Assembly (NCBI GenBank): GCA_012269545.1
Contig: JAAXKB010000064.1
Coordinates: 1 to 38,941 of the forward strand
DNA: 38,941 nucleotides
Direction: 5' to 3'
Origin: Gammaproteobacteria bacterium
GTDB lineage: Bacteria > Pseudomonadota > Gammaproteobacteria > Pseudomonadales > Azotimanducaceae
Shown: piece after piece, positions 22,740-31,869 of the stretch
Position numbering within the stretch: the first letter of the stretch is position 1
Layout of the letters: each line of letters opens with the position of its first letter
Translations under genes and position numbers: made by a program
The notes under the pieces: model-generated
What the model saw: the letters and a program-made list of their open reading frames with translations, nothing else
What the model was told of the DNA's origin: nothing
The model's database searches: none

Positions 22740-24434
22740 CTAGTGAGCGTCCTTGATGTCCAAGGAGTCGCGTAGCTCTCGCTTCAGAAACTTGCCCGAC
22801 GCGTTGCGGGGCAGTGCTTCTTCAACAAACCAGACATAACGCGGCACCTTAAACTTAGCCAGTTGGGTGGTGCAGTGGTCGCGCAGGGCATCCGCCGAGG
22901 CAGTGGCTCCAGGCTTTAGGTATACCGCGATGCCCACTTCTTCGCCCAAGCGGTCATCGGGTACACCAAATACCGTACATTCCGCTACGTCGGCGTGGTC
23001 GAAGATGGCACTTTCGACTTCCGCGCAATAAATGTTTTCGCCGCCGCGCAGCACCATATCCTTGATCCGATCAACGATGTAGATGAAGTCATCCTCGTCT
23101 TTCCGCGCCATATCGCCAGTGCGTAACCACCCGTCGATGATGGTTTCTGCGGTGGCTTCTTCTCGGTTCAGATAGCCGCGGATGACGTGAGCGCCTCGAA
23201 CCCACAGTTCACCGGGTTCGCCGGCAGGCACCTCTTCATGGGTTTCGGGGTTGACGATTTTGCTCTCAAAAGCAGGCATGGCCGGGCCGCAGCTAGCGGG
23301 CTTGTCGACGAAGTGATCGCCGCTGATCGACGTAATGATGCCGCAGGTTTCGGTCATACCGTAGCCGGTATTAGGCCGAGCCGTTGCTACTTGCTGGTCG
23401 ATTTTGCCAACCAAGTCCGGTTGCAACTGCGCGCCGCCGCCGCCGAGGGTCATCAAACTTGAGGTATCTGTTGACGCAAAGTTTGGATGGGAAATGATTT
23501 CTCTTGCCATGACGGGTACGCCGCTTACGGCGGTAATGCGCTCGCGTTCGATCAGTTTTAATGCTTCGCCCGCATCCCACTTGTACATATGCACCAGCTT
23601 GCCGCCGCCCAAGGTTGTCCCTTGAGCTGCACAGTTGTTCGCGGTGACATGGAACAGAGGGGTGGTCACCAAGCTGCAGCCAATAGGTGGTTCGTCATCC
23701 GCATTAACCAAGCCCTTCTGTATGGCCAGCGTGCGCTGCAGTCCGGCAGAAAAAAGCATGCTCCAAATGTTGCTGACGCAACCCCGGTGCGTGAGCTGTG
23801 CACCTTTTGGTCGGCCCGTCGTGCCTGAGGTGTAAAAGATGCAGGCATCGCTGTCCGTATCAATGTCGAGCACGGGCAGCGCGCCATCGCCGCTAACAAC
23901 GTCGCTCCACGGTGTTACGTCGGCATGAGCCTCCGGGAAACGCACGCCAACCAGTTTGATGTCGCTGACTTGGGCGCGGTGCTCTCCGAGTTGATCCAAT
24001 CGCTCTTTGTCGAGAATCATCACCTTCGGTGTTGAGTCTTCCAAGGCATAGAGCATTTCCGCTCCGATCCACCAAGCGTTCATGCCGACAACGGCAGCCC
24101 CCACAGACGTTATCGCCCAATAGGCCTGCATCCACTCAGGGTAGTTACGCATGGCAATAGCGACCCGATCACCGGGCTTGACGCCCTGTGCGATGAGCCA
24201 GTTTGCAGCAGACGCCACCCGTTGATGAGCCTCGCCGTAGGTAAGGCGCTCATCGTTGTAAACCAAATAGTCACGATCTGCGAAAGCCGTAGTGCTCAGC
24301 CAGACGTCCCGCAGACTCCCGGGTGCGTTAGCGTAGGTACGTATGTCGTTGCCACGCACGTTAGCTGTTGCGACCTCAAAGTCAGCGCCCGGCGCGGTTA
24401 GCTGCGCCCAAGCAGCCTTATAATCTTGGTACAT
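22740..24434 (-). CDS. AMP-dependent acyl-CoA synthetase (long/medium-chain fatty acid-CoA ligase family)
   Basis: A 564-aa ligase that activates a carboxylic acid through an acyl-adenylate to its CoA thioester. Motifs: FYTSGTTGRPKGAQLTHRG (P-loop), PLFHVTANN (substrate pocket region), TGYGMTETCGI, GWLRTGDMARKDEDDFIYIVDRIKDM (ATP/hinge) and PRNASGKFLKRELRD with the acyl-adenylation Lys. The N-terminal part (MYQDYKAAWAQLTAPG) is typical of a FadD-like group in gamma- and actinobacteria. The ATG at 24434 has GGGAGAG just upstream. The substrate cannot be told. It ends 19 bp beyond the bidirectional terminator and converges with matB; on its other side it is divergent from the glycosyltransferase pair. 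Confidence 0.88.
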   Translation of the reverse strand: MYQDYKAAWAQLTAPGADFEVATANVRGNDIRTYANAPGSLRDVWLSTTAFADRDYLVYNDERLTYGEAHQRVASAANWLIAQGVKPGDRVAIAMRNYPEWMQAYWAITSVGAAVVGMNAWWIGAEMLYALEDSTPKVMILDKERLDQLGEHRAQVSDIKLVGVRFPEAHADVTPWSDVVSGDGALPVLDIDTDSDACIFYTSGTTGRPKGAQLTHRGCVSNIWSMLFSAGLQRTLAIQKGLVNADDEPPIGCSLVTTPLFHVTANNCAAQGTTLGGGKLVHMYKWDAGEALKLIERERITAVSGVPVMAREIISHPNFASTDTSSLMTLGGGGAQLQPDLVGKIDQQVATARPNTGYGMTETCGIITSISGDHFVDKPASCGPAMPAFESKIVNPETHEEVPAGEPGELWVRGAHVIRGYLNREEATAETIIDGWLRTGDMARKDEDDFIYIVDRIKDMVLRGGENIYCAEVESAIFDHADVAECTVFGVPDDRLGEEVGIAVYLKPGATASADALRDHCTTQLAKFKVPRYVWFVEEALPRNASGKFLKRELRDSLDIKDAH

Positions 24435-24604
24435 AGTTCTCTCCCGTAAACCCGAAACTTTACAGGGTCGGTGTCAGTTTGCGAAGGCAATTGCGACGTG
24501 ATCTTTATCGTGAACTTGTCGGTCAACTAGTTAGCCTAAAAGGCCCACAGAATTTTCTGGCTAGCGTTGCCGCTCGCGTCAGGTCGAGTCACACTTGTTA
24601 TGCC

Positions 24605-25345
24605 ATGTCACACAACACCTCAGCCAATATGCGTCCTTCTTCAACAGCCATAACGTTATCTATCGTCGTGCCGGTGAAGACAGTGTCCCCGGGTTTCGCG
24701 GACCTTTTGCGAGCACTGGATGACGCCGATTGCGAGGTCATTGTCGTGCAGGCCCAAGGCTCGGAGTTAAGCGGCGGCCAGTACGACGGCCTCAACGCAA
24801 ACACAAAATGGACTTCTGCGCCGCCTTCTCGCGGCGGACAAATTGCCAAGGGAATTAAGCACTCTCGGGGAGATATGATTTGGGTGCTGCATGCCGACAG
24901 TACAGGAGTTGGCCAAGCCTTATCCTACCTAAAGACAATGGCGGCTTTAGGTAAGCCAGTTTGGGGACGCTTTGACATACGGCTCATTGGCCACCACTTT
25001 GGTCTGGTGTGGGTGGCTCGAATGATGAACTGGCGGTCGCGTTTGACGCGGATATGCACCGGTGATCAGGGAATGTTTTTTCATCGCTGCTTGCTCCTGC
25101 AGGCCGGCGGTTTTCCAGCGCAGCGGCTGATGGAAGACATCGAAATCAGCAAAAGGTTGCGCCGCGGCGGACGATTTTCGGCTCCCGGCATAAGCATCTG
25201 TACCAGCGGTGAGCGTTGGGAGCGCAGCGGCTTTTGGCGGACTATTGCCCGTATGTGGCAGTGGCGGTTGCGCTATTTTTTTGGCGCCTCAGCAGATCAG
25301 CTCTATGACGAATACTATGGGAGCCAATCGGGGGAGTTACCATGA
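24605..25345 (+). CDS. TIGR04283-type glycosyltransferase (family 2, 'arsenosugar biosynthesis'-named)
   Basis: A GT2-fold enzyme of about 246 aa. It keeps the family landmarks LHADST (the metal-binding HAD motif), WGRFDIRLIG, NWRSRLTRICTGDQGMFF, GGFPAQRLMEDIEISKRLRRGG and the late TSGERWERSGFWRTIARMW. The N-terminal nucleotide-binding motif, usually DGGSxDGT, is replaced by QAQGSELSGG, so the first conserved Asp is Gln. I start at the ATG at 24605, ahead of the TLSIVVPVKT strand; the frame is open further upstream. The start is uncertain and no clear Shine-Dalgarno is seen. The stop overlaps the start of the TIGR04282 gene (ATGA), and the two families are commonly paired. The naming rests on cyanobacterial arsenosugar work, so the substrate here is unproven; no arsenic gene is near. 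Confidence 0.82.
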   Translation: MSHNTSANMRPSSTAITLSIVVPVKTVSPGFADLLRALDDADCEVIVVQAQGSELSGGQYDGLNANTKWTSAPPSRGGQIAKGIKHSRGDMIWVLHADSTGVGQALSYLKTMAALGKPVWGRFDIRLIGHHFGLVWVARMMNWRSRLTRICTGDQGMFFHRCLLLQAGGFPAQRLMEDIEISKRLRRGGRFSAPGISICTSGERWERSGFWRTIARMWQWRLRYFFGASADQLYDEYYGSQSGELP

Positions 25346-25968
25346 CCAAGGCTCTGCTTGTATTTGCCAAAGCCCCAGAGCCCGGAGAGAGTAAAACCCG
25401 TCTAATCCCTGCGTTAGGCGCTAACAAGGCCGCCGCCGCTCATGAAATGCTTGTCCTGCGAACGTTGGACACGATAACTGGGCTCGCAGGGGAGGGCTAT
25501 GACCTCTCCTTGTGGGGTGCGGTCGCGCATCCCGTGCTGGATCGGTGGGCTAAACAGTTTGGTCTGCCCCTGTGCCTGCAGGCGGTCGGGGACTTGGGGC
25601 AGAAGATGCAGCAGGGTCTTGCATCGGTGCTTGAGGCGGGTGCCTCTCAGGCTTTGTTGATCGGCTCGGATTGCCCCGTAATGACCACTGAATATATTCG
25701 TCAGGCAAGCGCAGCTTTGGCAGCTTCGGATCTTGTGCTCGGCCCCGCAGAAGATGGCGGCTACGTGCTAATTGGCTGCAAACGAGCCCACTCAGAACTC
25801 TTTGCAAACATTACTTGGGGCAGCGATACAGTGCTTGCTGAAACACTTAAGCGAGCAGAGCAGTTGATGCTGACCGTTACCGTGCTCGGGACGATGTGGG
25901 ATGTGGATCGTCCGGAAGACTGGGTGCGGTTTCAGCGTTTAGAGAGTGAGTCTGTTGGCGGGGACTAA
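25342..25968 (+). CDS. TIGR04282/DUF2064 glycosyltransferase-like protein (NTP-transferase fold)
   Basis: A 208-aa partner of the preceding gene. It has the NTP-transferase/DUF2064 pattern: LLVFAKAPEPGESKTRLIPALG (nucleotide-binding loop, K-T-R-L), IGSDCPVMT (Asp pair for metal) and LVLGPAEDGGYVLIGCKR, followed by MWDVDRPEDWVRFQRL, as in CofC/MobA-like folds. The coupled gene supplies the GT2 domain. It ends so close to sufE that the two stop codons overlap on opposite strands (25965-25968), so no spacer or terminator separates the convergent genes. Family members are annotated as arsenosugar or sugar-nucleotide enzymes, but the real product is unknown. Confidence 0.85.
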   Translation: MTKALLVFAKAPEPGESKTRLIPALGANKAAAAHEMLVLRTLDTITGLAGEGYDLSLWGAVAHPVLDRWAKQFGLPLCLQAVGDLGQKMQQGLASVLEAGASQALLIGSDCPVMTTEYIRQASAALAASDLVLGPAEDGGYVLIGCKRAHSELFANITWGSDTVLAETLKRAEQLMLTVTVLGTMWDVDRPEDWVRFQRLESESVGGD

Positions 25969-26375
25969 GCTGGCTGGCTGCGCGCTACTTCTTTGATCCG
26001 GCTCACCATGGCTCGCAATCCATTGCCTCGAGTAACGGATAAATGGGCCAACAGGTCCAGTTGACCGAAGATACCCTCAATATCAAGCTGCTGGATTTCA
26101 GCGGCGCTCCGGTCTTGAATCGCAACGAGTACAACAGCGATCAGGCCGCGAACGATATGGGCATCACTGTCCATATTGAAGGCGAGCTTTCCTTCGGTGA
26201 TCTTGTAAGTCAGCCAAACTTGGCTTTGGCAGCCACGAATCAGATGAGCATCGGTTTTATCTGCATCCGGCAAGGCGGGCAGATCCTTGCCGAGGTCGAT
26301 AATGAAACGGTACTTGTCTTCCCAATCGTCAAAAAACTCGAAGGTCTCGACCAGCTCATCCAACGTCACGCTCAA
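25965..26375 (-). CDS. sufE: SufE cysteine desulfurase sulfur-acceptor
   Basis: A 136-aa cytosolic protein that takes persulfide sulfur from SufS and passes it to the SufBCD scaffold. The active Cys (Cys49) is in HLIRGCQSQVW, the conserved SufE/CsdE motif. The middle carries the FNMDSDAHIVRGLIAVVL strand-helix segment and the C-terminus a helical RGNGLRAMVSRIKEVA. The start is TTG at 26375, which overlaps the sufT stop (TTGA), with GGGAG 5 bp upstream. It is the last gene of the suf operon. Its stop overlaps the convergent TIGR04282 gene. Confidence 0.93.
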   Translation of the reverse strand: MSVTLDELVETFEFFDDWEDKYRFIIDLGKDLPALPDADKTDAHLIRGCQSQVWLTYKITEGKLAFNMDSDAHIVRGLIAVVLVAIQDRSAAEIQQLDIEGIFGQLDLLAHLSVTRGNGLRAMVSRIKEVARSQPA

Positions 26376-26899
26376 AACACTCCCAGCTCAAGCTGCGCTT
26401 CTTCGCTCATCATGTCACGCGACCAAGGAGGGTCGAAAACCAGTTCGACGTCAACGTCGATTATGTTTGGAACTTGGCGAACGCGGTCTTTCACTTCTTC
26501 AATCAATACCGGTCCCATGCCGCAGCCGGGAGCGGTGAGCGTCATTTCGATAGCAGCGCGGCCTGCGCTGACCTTGACGGCATAAATGAGTCCCAAATCG
26601 GCTATGTTGACCGGGATTTCTGGGTCAAACACAGAACGCAAGGCGTGCCAGATATGGTCGACATCAACATCCGAAGGCGTGGAACTCGGTTCAAATGTAA
26701 GAGGTTCTACGGTTAAGCCAATCGCGTCGGCATCGGCGCCAGCGATGCGAGCCATGTTGCCGTTGATGATCACGGTAAAACTGCCACCCAACGTTTGAGT
26801 TAGCGTAATGAAGGCTCCTGCGGGAATAGTGATGGGATCGCCGGTAGGCACCAGCCGGCCCGGGCAATCCCGAGTTGTGGTGACAATGCGTCTTTCCAC
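26372..26899 (-). CDS. sufT: SufT, putative Fe-S cluster assembly/maturation factor (DUF59/MIP18)
   Basis: A 175-aa protein of the MIP18 family; related proteins help Fe-S delivery to target apoproteins. An N-terminal extension (about residues 1-80, GDPITIPAGAFITLTQTLGGS, typical of SufT) is followed by the DUF59 domain: FDPEIPVNIADLGLIY (about 91-106) and TLTAPGCGMGP with the conserved Cys126, then VDVELVFDPPWSRDMMSEEAQ. The start is GTG at 26899, only 3 bp after the sufA stop, and it ends overlapping sufE. It is a normal member of extended suf operons in proteobacteria. The exact client is unknown. Confidence 0.93.
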   Translation of the reverse strand: MERRIVTTTRDCPGRLVPTGDPITIPAGAFITLTQTLGGSFTVIINGNMARIAGADADAIGLTVEPLTFEPSSTPSDVDVDHIWHALRSVFDPEIPVNIADLGLIYAVKVSAGRAAIEMTLTAPGCGMGPVLIEEVKDRVRQVPNIIDVDVELVFDPPWSRDMMSEEAQLELGVF

Positions 26900-26902
26900 A
26901 GT

Positions 26903-27310
26903 CTATGGCGTCCGAGTGGCGTCGGTGGCGAGGCTCGACACGCTTGCGCCATCGAAATCGTCTTCTTCACTCGTATCGATTAAGGCAAAGCTCTCGCCGC
27001 AGCCACAGTAGCTGGTGGCATTGGAATTCTTAAATACGAGGGCGGAATTCAGGCCCTGCGTCACCATGTCGATTTCCGTGCCGTCGACCAAGGGCAAATC
27101 CTGATCCTTGATGCACACGGTGACGCCTGTGTTTACTGCGACTAGGTGATCGTCGGACTCGGCAGATTCGAGAAAATCCAGCGTGTACATAAAGCCGTTA
27201 CAGCCGCTTTCCTTTACGCCCAAGCGTAAAAAATTAGTGCGCGTTTGTTGCACCTGAACACGAATGTGCTCTTGAGCGCGTTCTGAAACGGTAATTTTCG
27301 GTGTGCTCAT
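26903..27310 (-). CDS. sufA: SufA/IscA/ErpA-type Fe-S carrier (HesB family)
   Basis: A 135-aa A-type carrier that receives clusters from SufBCD and hands them to apoproteins. The three conserved cysteines are Cys37 (GVKESGCNGFMY), Cys102 and Cys104 (SYCGCGESF), which ligate the cluster. The fold markers IKVQVQ..LRLGV and GTEIDMVTQGLNSALVFKN fit the family. A C-terminal extension of about 25 residues (EEDDFDGASVSS) is acidic then Ser/Thr-rich and is longer than most. It lies 29 bp after sufS and 3 bp before sufT. It could equally be called IscA or ErpA-like; operon position favours SufA. Confidence 0.9.
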   Translation of the reverse strand: MSTPKITVSERAQEHIRVQVQQTRTNFLRLGVKESGCNGFMYTLDFLESAESDDHLVAVNTGVTVCIKDQDLPLVDGTEIDMVTQGLNSALVFKNSNATSYCGCGESFALIDTSEEDDFDGASVSSLATDATRTP

Positions 27311-27339
27311 AGTCGATATCTCAAGGGTATACGCTCTGT

Positions 27340-28539
27340 TTAAAGAAAAGTTGCGGCTTTTGCCACACCATTTATGAGGGCGTCAACGTCGTCTTCGTTG
27401 TTGTAGAGGCTAAAGGAGGCCCGCACCGTGCCCGGGATGCCCAACCGTGTCATCAATGGCATGTTGCAATGGTGGCCACTGCGTACGGCGATACCCTGCT
27501 GGTCGAGTAACGTGCCGACGTCGTTTGGATGACTGCCGTCCAACAAAAACGAAATGACCGACGCTCGGTCGTCAGGCTCGCCAATCAGGCGTAATCCCGG
27601 AATTTGTTTTAGCCCAGACAGCGCCCTGCGCACCAGTTCCGCCTCCTGTTCAATCAGCGTTTGCATCGGCAGCTCAGTAATGTAATCAAAAGCCGCCCCC
27701 AGTCCTGCACAGCCAGCAATATTAGGCGTGCCAGCTTCGAAGCGAAAAGGCGCTTGCTGGTAGGTGCTGGATTCGATGCTGACATGGTCAATCATTTCTC
27801 CACCGCCCTGCCAAGGGGGTAGCTCGTTCAGCAGGTCCAATCGGCCATACAGCACACCGATCCCTGTCGGAGCGAACATTTTGTGGCCGGAGAAAACGTA
27901 GAAATCACAATCCAGTGCCTGCACATCAATGCTCGTATGCAGTACCGCTTGAGCACCATCCACCAGAGTCAGGGCACCGCCCTGTTTGGCTTGTTCGATG
28001 ACCTTGGCCACAGGGTTGATCGATCCGAGGCCGTTGCTGATGTGGGTGATCGCCACCAGCGCCGTGTTACCCGTGATGAGGTCGGTCGCGTGGGCAAGGT
28101 CGAGATCGCCGTTTTCGTGAATGTCGATAGCCTTGATATTGGCGCCGGTGCGCTGAGCCAAAAGCTGCCATGGCACGATGTTTGAGTGGTGCTCTAGCTG
28201 GCTGATTACGATGTCTTGGCCAGGTTTAACGCGCTCGCTGATCACCTGAGCGACCAGATTGATGCCTTCGGTGGTGCCTCTGGTAAAGATCATCTCTTCG
28301 CGATGGGCTGCGTTTACGAACCCTTGAGCCTTGTTGCGACAGTCCTCGAGCAACGCCGTAGCTTCCTCGGCTAATTCATGCGCTGCCCGGTGCACGTTGG
28401 CATTGTGCTGACGGTAATAGCTATCAATGGCGGTAATGACCGACTCAGGTTTTTGTGTGGTTGCGCCATTGTCCAAATACACTAATGGCCGACCGCGACT
28501 GCTGCGCGACAGAATGGGAAAGTCGTTTCGAATGCTCAC
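27340..28539 (-). CDS. sufS: SufS cysteine desulfurase
   Basis: A 399-aa PLP enzyme that strips sulfur from cysteine, leaving alanine and an enzyme persulfide. The PLP Lys is Lys220 (FSGHKMFAPTGIGVLYG), the His/Asp pocket includes LEHHSNIVPW and LVDGAQAVLHT, and the active loop Cys358 lies in RSGHHCNMPL. Length and motifs match the group II (SufS/CsdA) type rather than IscS. The start is GTG at 28539, overlapping the sufD stop by 4 bp (GTGA). Downstream are sufA, sufT and sufE, the partner that accepts the sulfur. Confidence 0.96.
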   Translation of the reverse strand: MSIRNDFPILSRSSRGRPLVYLDNGATTQKPESVITAIDSYYRQHNANVHRAAHELAEEATALLEDCRNKAQGFVNAAHREEMIFTRGTTEGINLVAQVISERVKPGQDIVISQLEHHSNIVPWQLLAQRTGANIKAIDIHENGDLDLAHATDLITGNTALVAITHISNGLGSINPVAKVIEQAKQGGALTLVDGAQAVLHTSIDVQALDCDFYVFSGHKMFAPTGIGVLYGRLDLLNELPPWQGGGEMIDHVSIESSTYQQAPFRFEAGTPNIAGCAGLGAAFDYITELPMQTLIEQEAELVRRALSGLKQIPGLRLIGEPDDRASVISFLLDGSHPNDVGTLLDQQGIAVRSGHHCNMPLMTRLGIPGTVRASFSLYNNEDDVDALINGVAKAATFL

Positions 28540-29636
28540 GCCGCCTCTCCAGCCTTACCCGTCAGGGTCGCCAACGCTTGATCCGCCAGCGGGCCGTCAA
28601 TGCACTGGCGCAGGAAACCTTGGCTGAGCAAGCCTTCCGCGTCGGTTCGGTCGATGCCGCGACTGGTCAGATAGAACAGCGCGTCCTGCGAAATGGTCCC
28701 CACGGTGGCGCCGTGGGAGCAACTGACATCGTCAGTGTAAATTTCCAGTTCGGGCTTGGTGTTGATGGTTGCGTGTTCACCCATCCCCAAGTTCTTGTTG
28801 GACAGTTGGGCATTGGTGCCCGCAGCGCCCTCGTGTATGTGGATGCGCCCATTGAATGTGCATTTGCCTCCGTTCGCCACGATGTTGTGAACGGTTTGTT
28901 TGCTCTGGCCGCGTGGTTGCCGGTGCTCTAGGGTTACTTGCTGGTCGAGTGCCTTACCTCTTTCGATTTTGCCCGCAGAAACCAGTGTCGCGTCAGCGCC
29001 CTGGCCGTCCATGATGATATGGATGTCCTGCCGACGTGAGCCGCATCCGGTCACATGATTGTTCAACTGATAATGAGCACCGGCTTGTAGACGCACATTC
29101 AGGTACTGCCAATGCGAGGGGGCATCGTCTAGCGCATTGCGGCTATGCTGAACTTGAGCGTTGGGTGCCAGTTCAATCCAGATCGACTGCTGGGCGTTGT
29201 CACCAGCGTTCGCGTTTTCTATGAGAGTGAGGCTTACGCCGGCGGCGACACGAATCACCATGGGTCGGGTGTTGCCCGCGTGGTTAATAACAATGGGTTC
29301 GTTGGCTGATGCCGAAATATCCAGTGTTAAGACGCGGTCGGCATAACACAGGCGAGCAATAGCTTCCGGCCCTTGTTCCAAATCGAATCCGGCGAGAGGC
29401 GCATCGATCGACTGCCTGAGCACAACGCCACTTTGGGTTTCACCGCTGATTTGCGGATCGATCATCGGATGCTGGGTTGCGGCAACGAACGGCGCAGGCT
29501 TGGTGTACTTCCAGCGTTCCCGATGGGCGGGGCTATTGAGCGCCTGCTCCAGCACCTCGGGCAGAGCGCCCGAGTCGGGCAGGGTGGCGAGCCATTCTGG
29601 AACCGCCAATGTCGTGGGTAGCGTTAGGTCAGCCAT
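28536..29636 (-). CDS. sufD: SufD, SufBCD scaffold subunit
   Basis: A 366-aa beta-helix scaffold subunit that forms the SufBC2D complex and helps iron entry. The C-terminal half has the conserved AQLSNKNLGMGEHATIN, PELEIYTDDVSCSHGATVG and FYLTSRGI segments; the His in CSHGATVG is a conserved SufD residue. The N-terminus (LPTTLAVPEWLATLPDSG, then WKYTKPAPF) is typical. The ATG at 29636 lies within the last 13 bp of sufC, an overlap that favours coupling. No membrane or signal segment. Confidence 0.94.
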   Translation of the reverse strand: MADLTLPTTLAVPEWLATLPDSGALPEVLEQALNSPAHRERWKYTKPAPFVAATQHPMIDPQISGETQSGVVLRQSIDAPLAGFDLEQGPEAIARLCYADRVLTLDISASANEPIVINHAGNTRPMVIRVAAGVSLTLIENANAGDNAQQSIWIELAPNAQVQHSRNALDDAPSHWQYLNVRLQAGAHYQLNNHVTGCGSRRQDIHIIMDGQGADATLVSAGKIERGKALDQQVTLEHRQPRGQSKQTVHNIVANGGKCTFNGRIHIHEGAAGTNAQLSNKNLGMGEHATINTKPELEIYTDDVSCSHGATVGTISQDALFYLTSRGIDRTDAEGLLSQGFLRQCIDGPLADQALATLTGKAGEAA

Positions 29637-30379
29637 GCGTACCCTTTGGCTTCCAGCTCCAGCGCTAGCGACTTATCACCGGATTCAATGATCTTACCGT
29701 TGGACAGGACGTGCACGAAGTCTGGCACGATGTAATCAAGCAGCCGTTGGTAGTGGGTGATGAGCACGACACCGTTGTTGGCACTGCGATAGCGATTGAC
29801 GCCCTCTGCAACGACTTTGAGTGCGTCGATGTCCAAACCGGAGTCGGTCTCGTCCAGCAGCGCGAGCTTAGGCTGCAACAAGAGCAACTGCATGATCTCG
29901 TTGCGTTTCTTTTCGCCGCCGCTGAAACCTTCGTTTACCCCGCGCTTGAGAAAGGCTGGATCCAAATCAAGGGATGCGGCCAACTCGCGTACCTGCTTCA
30001 TGTAGGTGGCGGTATTGGGCTGCTCGTCCCCGCGGGCGCGGGCAAGGGAATCGATGCTCGCCTTGAGGAATTCCATGTTGCTGACGCCGGGGATTTCTAC
30101 CGGGTACTGGAAAGCCAAAAACAATCCGAGTTGGGCGCGCTCAAAGGGCTCCAATTCCAGTAGGCCGCGTTCAGTCAATGTCGCGGTCCCACTGTCCACA
30201 GTGTAGCCAGGGCGGCCGGCTAAAACATTGGCCAAGGTGGACTTGCCGGAACCGTTAGGGCCCATAATGGCGTGCACCTCACCAGGCCTCACGTTAAGGG
30301 TGAGGCCTTTGAGAATCGGCTGAGCGCCGTCATCAGTAATAACGCTTGCGTGTAGGTCCGTTACGTTGAGTAGGCTCAT
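29624..30379 (-). CDS. sufC: SufC, Fe-S assembly ATPase
   Basis: A 251-aa ABC-type ATPase that binds SufB and SufD and drives the scaffold's conformational change. Walker [10 protein letters not shown] is at about 40-48 (Lys46), the Q-loop lies in [13 protein letters not shown], the signature is [11 protein letters not shown], and Walker B is [12 protein letters not shown]. The ATG at 30379 is taken because it gives the normal N-terminus ([13 protein letters not shown]) and overlaps the sufB stop as ATGA. The frame stays open upstream by 29 codons inside sufB, which I regard as chance. Confidence 0.96.
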   Translation of the reverse strand: MSLLNVTDLHASVITDDGAQPILKGLTLNVRPGEVHAIMGPNGSGKSTLANVLAGRPGYTVDSGTATLTERGLLELEPFERAQLGLFLAFQYPVEIPGVSNMEFLKASIDSLARARGDEQPNTATYMKQVRELAASLDLDPAFLKRGVNEGFSGGEKKRNEIMQLLLLQPKLALLDETDSGLDIDALKVVAEGVNRYRSANNGVVLITHYQRLLDYIVPDFVHVLSNGKIIESGDKSLALELEAKGYAWLT

Positions 30380-31869
30380 CCAACAGCACCTTCCAAGCTG
30401 ACCTCTAATAATTTCCCTGCCTCGACGGCAAACTCCATGGGCAGTTCCCGAAACACCTCTTTGCAAAAACCGTTAACGATCATGCTGACTGCTTGCTCGG
30501 TTTCTATACCGCGTTGCTGGCATGCAAACAGCTGATCGTCACTGACCTTTGATGTGCTTGCCTCGTGTTCGATGGTTGCGGAGTTATTTTTGTTTTCGAT
30601 GTATGGGAATGTATGCGCTGCGCACTGATCGCCGATTAGCAGCGAGTCGCACTGAGTGAAGTTGCGAGCGTTGTGCGCGGTGGGAGAAATACGAACCAAT
30701 CCTCGGTAGCAGTTAGCGCTGCCGCCGGCGCTGATACCTTTCGACACGATGGTGCTTTTGGTGTTCTTGCCCATGTGAATCATTTTGGTGCCGGTATCCG
30801 CCTGCTGACGGTTGTTTGTTAGAGCGACGGAATAAAACTCGCCCACCGAATCATCGCCTCGCAGCACCACGCTGGGGTATTTCCATGTAATCGCTGAGCC
30901 GGTTTCGACCTGAGTCCAAGAAATTTTCGCTCTCGGTCCGGCGCACAGCCCGCGCTTCGTTACGAAGTTGTAGATGCCACCCTTGCCATTTTCGTCGCCG
31001 GGGTACCAATTTTGTACCGTGGAGTATTTGATCTGTGCATCGCCCAAGGCAACCAGTTCCACGACTGCCGCGTGTAGCTGATTCTCGTCTCGCATGGGGG
31101 CGGTACAGCCTTCCAAGTAGCTTACATGGGAACCCTCATCGGCAATGATCAGGGTGCGCTCAAATTGGCCAGTATTTCTCTCGTTTATACGGAAGTACGT
31201 CGAAAGCTCCATTGGACAACGCACGCCCTTGGGAATGTAAACGAAAGAACCGTCACTGAAGACCGCTGAGTTTAGAGCGGCATAGTAGTTGTCGCGCTGG
31301 GGTATGACCGTGCCAAGATACTTTTGCACCAATTCTGGGTGGGAGTGAACGGCTTCGGAGATTGGACAGAAAATTACGCCAGCTTCGGCCAATGTTTCTT
31401 TGAACGTTGTTGCAATGGACACGCTGTCGAAAACCACATCCACTGCGACATTTGCGCCAGCGGGCGTGCCGATCGCGGCGGGGTCCGGCACGACGCCTGC
31501 CAAGGCAGCTTGTTCGTGGAGAGGGATTCCCAACTTCTCATAGGTACGCAGCAGTTCGGGGTCCACCTCGTCCAAGGATCTGGGGCCGTCGGTTTGGCTC
31601 TTGGGAGCGGAATAGTAAGAGATGTCTTGAAAGTTGATGGGCGGATAGTGCACGTGGGCCCAGTTGGGCTCGCGCATTTCCTGCCATTGAGCAAAGGCTT
31701 TCAGTCGCCATTGCGTGAGCCATTCGGGTTCGTTCTTCTGCGCTGAAATGTAGCGCACCACAGATTCATCCAACCCCGGTGGAAGCGTTTCTGACTCCAC
31801 GTCAGTGACGAATCCGGCATGATACTCGCTGCCGGCTTCGACTAGGTCATCAACACTGGAACTGCTCAC
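30376..31869 (-). CDS. sufB: SufB, Fe-S scaffold subunit
   Basis: A 497-aa scaffold on which the nascent cluster is built. Conserved segments are [76 protein letters not shown], and near the end [20 protein letters not shown], which holds the Cys equal to E. coli Cys405. The start is GTG at 31869 with AGGAG 6 bp upstream. It is the first gene of the operon, and no sufR or iscR regulator precedes it. The operon's control region must lie in the gap at 31870-32243. Confidence 0.96.
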   Translation of the reverse strand: MSSSSVDDLVEAGSEYHAGFVTDVESETLPPGLDESVVRYISAQKNEPEWLTQWRLKAFAQWQEMREPNWAHVHYPPINFQDISYYSAPKSQTDGPRSLDEVDPELLRTYEKLGIPLHEQAALAGVVPDPAAIGTPAGANVAVDVVFDSVSIATTFKETLAEAGVIFCPISEAVHSHPELVQKYLGTVIPQRDNYYAALNSAVFSDGSFVYIPKGVRCPMELSTYFRINERNTGQFERTLIIADEGSHVSYLEGCTAPMRDENQLHAAVVELVALGDAQIKYSTVQNWYPGDENGKGGIYNFVTKRGLCAGPRAKISWTQVETGSAITWKYPSVVLRGDDSVGEFYSVALTNNRQQADTGTKMIHMGKNTKSTIVSKGISAGGSANCYRGLVRISPTAHNARNFTQCDSLLIGDQCAAHTFPYIENKNNSATIEHEASTSKVSDDQLFACQQRGIETEQAVSMIVNGFCKEVFRELPMEFAVEAGKLLEVSLEGAVG

